Part shown: positions 61,549 to 64,000 of the stretch, in pieces
Layout: every line of letters begins with the position of its first letter
Numbering within the stretch: position 1 is the first letter of the stretch
Origin: CAZMGV01 sp964565925
GTDB taxonomy: Bacteria; JAGRBM01; JAHCIT01
NCBI GenBank assembly: GCA_964565925.1
Contig: CAZMGV010000002.1
Span: 310,001-374,000 of the forward strand
DNA: 64,000 nt
Direction: 5' to 3'
The notes under the pieces: model-generated
What the model saw: only the letters and a program-made list of their open reading frames with translations
Databases searched by the model: none
What the model was told of the DNA's origin: nothing
Made by a program: the position numbers and the translations under genes

Positions 61549-63333
61549 ATGGCCCGACGTGTCCTGATCGCATCTCTTGTGATTGCTCTATGCATTCTCG
61601 CGGGGGAGACATTCGTCACCGGTGCGGCGATGTCGGTCAGCGGAGTGAGGGGCACCGACCGTCAGTTCTGGCTCGTCTATCTGGCGCTGATTGGCGCACC
61701 GTATCTCCTTGCAGCTGTTCTTCTGCTTTCCAGGAAGCGGGGATACGGAATCGCCCTCGCTGGCGGAACAGCAGCGACGGCAATCGTCGCTCTCGGCCCA
61801 TTCTCTGCCCTGACCATTCTTTTCGCCGGGTTTGCGATGGGGAACCGGGACCAGCTCTGGACGGTTTTCCTGCTGGCGCTCTTTGTGCTCGTGCAGATTC
61901 CGGTCGCCGTCTCGTCTGTTATCGAATGGAGAAAACTCGTTCCCGTCGACCGGCCGGACAAGGGGCTCCCCGTCGGGATTCTTGGACCGGTCCTTTATGC
62001 ACTGATCCTGTTCGCAGGCGGAAAAGAGTCTATTGCCTACGGTGACCGGCGGACCCAGACGGCCTTCAGTAACCAGAACCAGGCGGGAACGGAACTTTCC
62101 GAGATTGTGGACTGCCTGAACCGGTTCCGGGGCATAAACCATGAAATTGGTTTCCCGGCGACGCTGGACGAGATCGCGGCGGGTAGTTCCCCATGCGTGA
62201 GTCCCGACCTGCTGAAAAACGGCCTCCCAGGGTACGACATCAGCTACTGGAGCGGCACCAAGTCGGAGTCTGGCTCCCGGGCTGTTTTTTCGCTCTGTGC
62301 CGCGCCCCGTACCGCCTGGAAAACCGGCTATCAGATTTATGTAGCGGACGAAATAGGTACACTGAGCGGTTTTGCGCCGCGCCCCGAAGACGCCGACCGC
62401 TGGAGCTGTACTGATGTCTGGCGGTCCGAACCCAGAAGACTGATCAAGCACTGTGCCGTAAGCTTCGCCAGCGATCGGGGATTTTATCCGGCATCCCTCT
62501 CCGACCTTGGACCCGCCGGCTCCGGGTGCCTGACGGTTTCGCTCGACGGCCGGGAGGCCCGTATCGAGAGGGATTGGTACTCCGGCTCCAGCGGTGAACC
62601 GGTGCAATATGTTGGTGTCCGGAACGCGACCGGCAAGATTAGCGGTTTCGAGATTCACTGGCGACAGTCACTGAAGGGCCGGGACATATACTGGATGTCC
62701 GACGAGAGCGGGCAGATTCACGTTTCCTCTAACCAACGGGCGGCCCGTTCTGACCCTGCCCCGACTGAACTTGAGAGACAGTTTGAAGAAGAAGAGAGAG
62801 CCCGTGCCGGAGAGATTGCGCGTCTGGAATCGGCCTGTGATGGAGGATCGCTGGTAGATTGCGATCGTCTTGCCCTGAAAACATATGATCCGGCGATCCC
62901 TTCGAAAGCGGAAGGGTTGTGGACCCGGGCCTGTAACGGGGGACTACTCCGGAGCTGCCTGTATGTTCAGCCGGCACGGCGGGAAAAGGCACTGTTGCAC
63001 CTCGTTTACGACCGGCAGGAATGCGAAACCCAAAATAAGGGAGACTGTTCCGAGCTGGACCAGATGGCCGAACGGGACCGGGACTGCCGCAAGGGAAACC
63101 GAATCCAGTGCCGGGAGGTCGCCTATGACTACGAGTATCACCGGGACCGCGACTACGCGAACGAACTCTGGAATGTCGCCTGTAAAACGGGCGACCGGGA
63201 AAGTTGTTACCTTTACCAGGTCAGGGACGTCGAATTCGCCCAAGTGCTGGCATGGAAGAAACGCTGTCGGGCCGGTGACAAGGAGCCCTGTAGCTGGCTG
63301 GCCAAGCGGGTGAAGGAATTCCAGATCCCCTGA
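61549..63333 (+). CDS. Membrane protein with six C-x7-C (Sel1-like) repeats
   Basis: The 594-residue product has about five N-terminal membrane helices (residues 5-160) and a large C-terminal soluble part. From about residue 425, six cysteine pairs with exactly seven residues between them occur: ACDGGSLVDC, ACNGGLLRSC, ECETQNKGDC, DCRKGNRIQC, ACKTGDRESC and RCRAGDKEPC. The pattern recalls disulfide-linked Sel1-like repeats. The ATG at 61549 is preferred; the frame is open further upstream through the preceding gene. Function is unknown. Confidence 0.65.
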   Translation: MARRVLIASLVIALCILAGETFVTGAAMSVSGVRGTDRQFWLVYLALIGAPYLLAAVLLLSRKRGYGIALAGGTAATAIVALGPFSALTILFAGFAMGNRDQLWTVFLLALFVLVQIPVAVSSVIEWRKLVPVDRPDKGLPVGILGPVLYALILFAGGKESIAYGDRRTQTAFSNQNQAGTELSEIVDCLNRFRGINHEIGFPATLDEIAAGSSPCVSPDLLKNGLPGYDISYWSGTKSESGSRAVFSLCAAPRTAWKTGYQIYVADEIGTLSGFAPRPEDADRWSCTDVWRSEPRRLIKHCAVSFASDRGFYPASLSDLGPAGSGCLTVSLDGREARIERDWYSGSSGEPVQYVGVRNATGKISGFEIHWRQSLKGRDIYWMSDESGQIHVSSNQRAARSDPAPTELERQFEEEERARAGEIARLESACDGGSLVDCDRLALKTYDPAIPSKAEGLWTRACNGGLLRSCLYVQPARREKALLHLVYDRQECETQNKGDCSELDQMAERDRDCRKGNRIQCREVAYDYEYHRDRDYANELWNVACKTGDRESCYLYQVRDVEFAQVLAWKKRCRAGDKEPCSWLAKRVKEFQIP

Positions 63334-63353
63334 GAATGCATTGATTCATCTCG

Positions 63354-63803
63354 TCATGCAGGGTCCTGACGGTCCGTCGCTTCCATGACTCTGGCGATTA
63401 TTAATCCTTCGACAACCGAGCCGATCAGCAGAATGCCAAGTTCGACAGCCGCCAACGGCAGAGGTTCGCCGAGGAGCGTCACGTAGATGAACCATTCCTG
63501 AAACAGCCAGTACATAGCCCAGATCGTGAATCCCCATGCGATCCCCTTGGTTTTCCAGTCCGAGCCGGGAATCGATTCCCGAAGCGTCGCATACAGCCAT
63601 CCGTGAATGGCCGAGAGCGCCACGAGCCCGGCGACCGACACGGGGATATTCCGGAGTGGCGTGATTTCACGGAACAGCTTGCTCTGACGTCCGGGGTCGT
63701 AGAGAAGTTCCCGAACCCAGCCAATGGAAAAAATACCACCTAATAAACCGTTACCGATAAATCCGCCGATCCATCCGGCGGCCAGTGCGCGAAGGTTTTT
63801 CAC
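63354..63803 (-). CDS. Membrane protein of unknown function
   Basis: A 149-residue protein with a GTG start at 63803 preceded by GGAG at five bases. Hydrophobic segments are AAGWIGGFIGNGLLGGIF, VAGLVALSAIHGWLYA, IAWGFTIWAMYWLFQEWFIY and AVELGILLIGSVVEGLIIA. The family is not recognised. The GTG overlaps the stop of an upstream frame (GTGA), suggesting it is the second gene of an operon running in from beyond the window. Confidence 0.6.
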   Translation of the reverse strand: MKNLRALAAGWIGGFIGNGLLGGIFSIGWVRELLYDPGRQSKLFREITPLRNIPVSVAGLVALSAIHGWLYATLRESIPGSDWKTKGIAWGFTIWAMYWLFQEWFIYVTLLGEPLPLAAVELGILLIGSVVEGLIIARVMEATDRQDPA

Positions 63804-64000
63804 AGATTCTCCTTTGCAGGGGTGCTGCTTACCCGGACATTTTCTAGTTCGATCCAGACGAGTGCAGGTGCTTTGAATACAAAGCTCCTGCCCAACCGAG
63901 GCGTCACCAGCCGCCTCGTATACAACCGGAGGCCGTTGGCAAGTTCGCTCTTCAGGCAGCGGTTCGCCGCGGTCGCCCATCTCCCAATGACGTTCGCCGT
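63800..64000 (-). CDS. C-terminal end of an unrecognised gene (5' partial)
   Basis: From the window edge this minus-strand frame reads TANVIGRWATAANRCLKSEL and on through FVFKAPALVWIELENV to a TGA at 63800-63802, which overlaps the GTG of the next gene. The 66 residues look protein-like but match no family I know. The overlap with a well-placed start codon is the main reason to accept it. Confidence 0.4.
   Translation of the reverse strand, partial: TANVIGRWATAANRCLKSELANGLRLYTRRLVTPRLGRSFVFKAPALVWIELENVRVSSTPAKENL

Noticed and set aside
63804..63980. Upstream extension of the last membrane protein to an ATG at 63980
   Set aside because: The added part is Cys/Pro-rich with no membrane-protein character, and GTG at 63803 has an ideal ribosome binding site and overlaps the stop of another plausible frame.

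Overview
The window is GC-rich bacterial DNA that opens inside the S10/spc/alpha ribosomal protein supercluster (1-12723, all on the + strand). The gene order rpsS to secY, adk, map, infA, rpmJ, rpsM, rpsK, rpoA, rplQ, together with a zinc-type uS14, a zinc-LID adenylate kinase and a downstream P450/MpaB-rich accessory region, suggests a deltaproteobacterial-grade lineage such as Myxococcota, Desulfobacterota or Binatota. That placement is an inference and a marker-gene tree would settle it. rpsD is absent from its usual place between rpsK and rpoA. uL5 carries an N-terminal extension of about 46 residues. GC-rich hairpins recur in the gaps between ribosomal genes. The cluster ends at a clear intrinsic terminator (12749-12783).

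From 12.8 to 28.8 kb lies a mosaic of short units: an NAD-dependent epimerase with a GH3 glycosidase; an amidase; a TetR gene divergent from an MpaB/rubber-oxygenase-type gene with a perfect 18-bp palindrome between them; a DUF420-like membrane protein; a zinc alcohol dehydrogenase; a MoaD/ThiS protein paired with a BNR-repeat protein; cysD and cysNC for sulfate activation, where the kinase domain looks degenerate; and a MarR regulator divergent from a Coq4-like protein, followed by a dienelactone hydrolase and a methyltransferase.

From 29.4 to 58.4 kb lies a catabolic island. An acyl-CoA dehydrogenase operon (+) converges on an 11-gene minus-strand operon: ALDH, epimerase, UbiB-like kinase, SCP-x thiolase, three tandem P450s, rubredoxin, Ltp2-like aldolase, DUF35 partner and crotonase. 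A second minus-strand operon encodes an amidohydrolase, two crotonases, DoxX, acyl-CoA ligase, SDR, nitronate monooxygenase and alpha-methylacyl-CoA racemase. A further acyl-CoA ligase and an HSD10-like SDR follow on the + strand. Together these genes fit terminal hydroxylation, CoA activation, epimerisation and shortening of a methyl-branched side chain (sterol or isoprenoid), but no ring-degradation genes are present. A FadR-type GntR regulator (55080-55814) sits among near-identical inverted repeats, and related sites precede the ACAD operon and lie near the P450 operon.

The island is flanked by decayed DNA: a multiply frameshifted remnant and an AT-rich tract at 28.8-29.4 kb, and a broken large serine recombinase at 58.4-59.2 kb. 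The last 5 kb holds small secreted and membrane proteins of unknown role, including one with six C-x7-C repeats.
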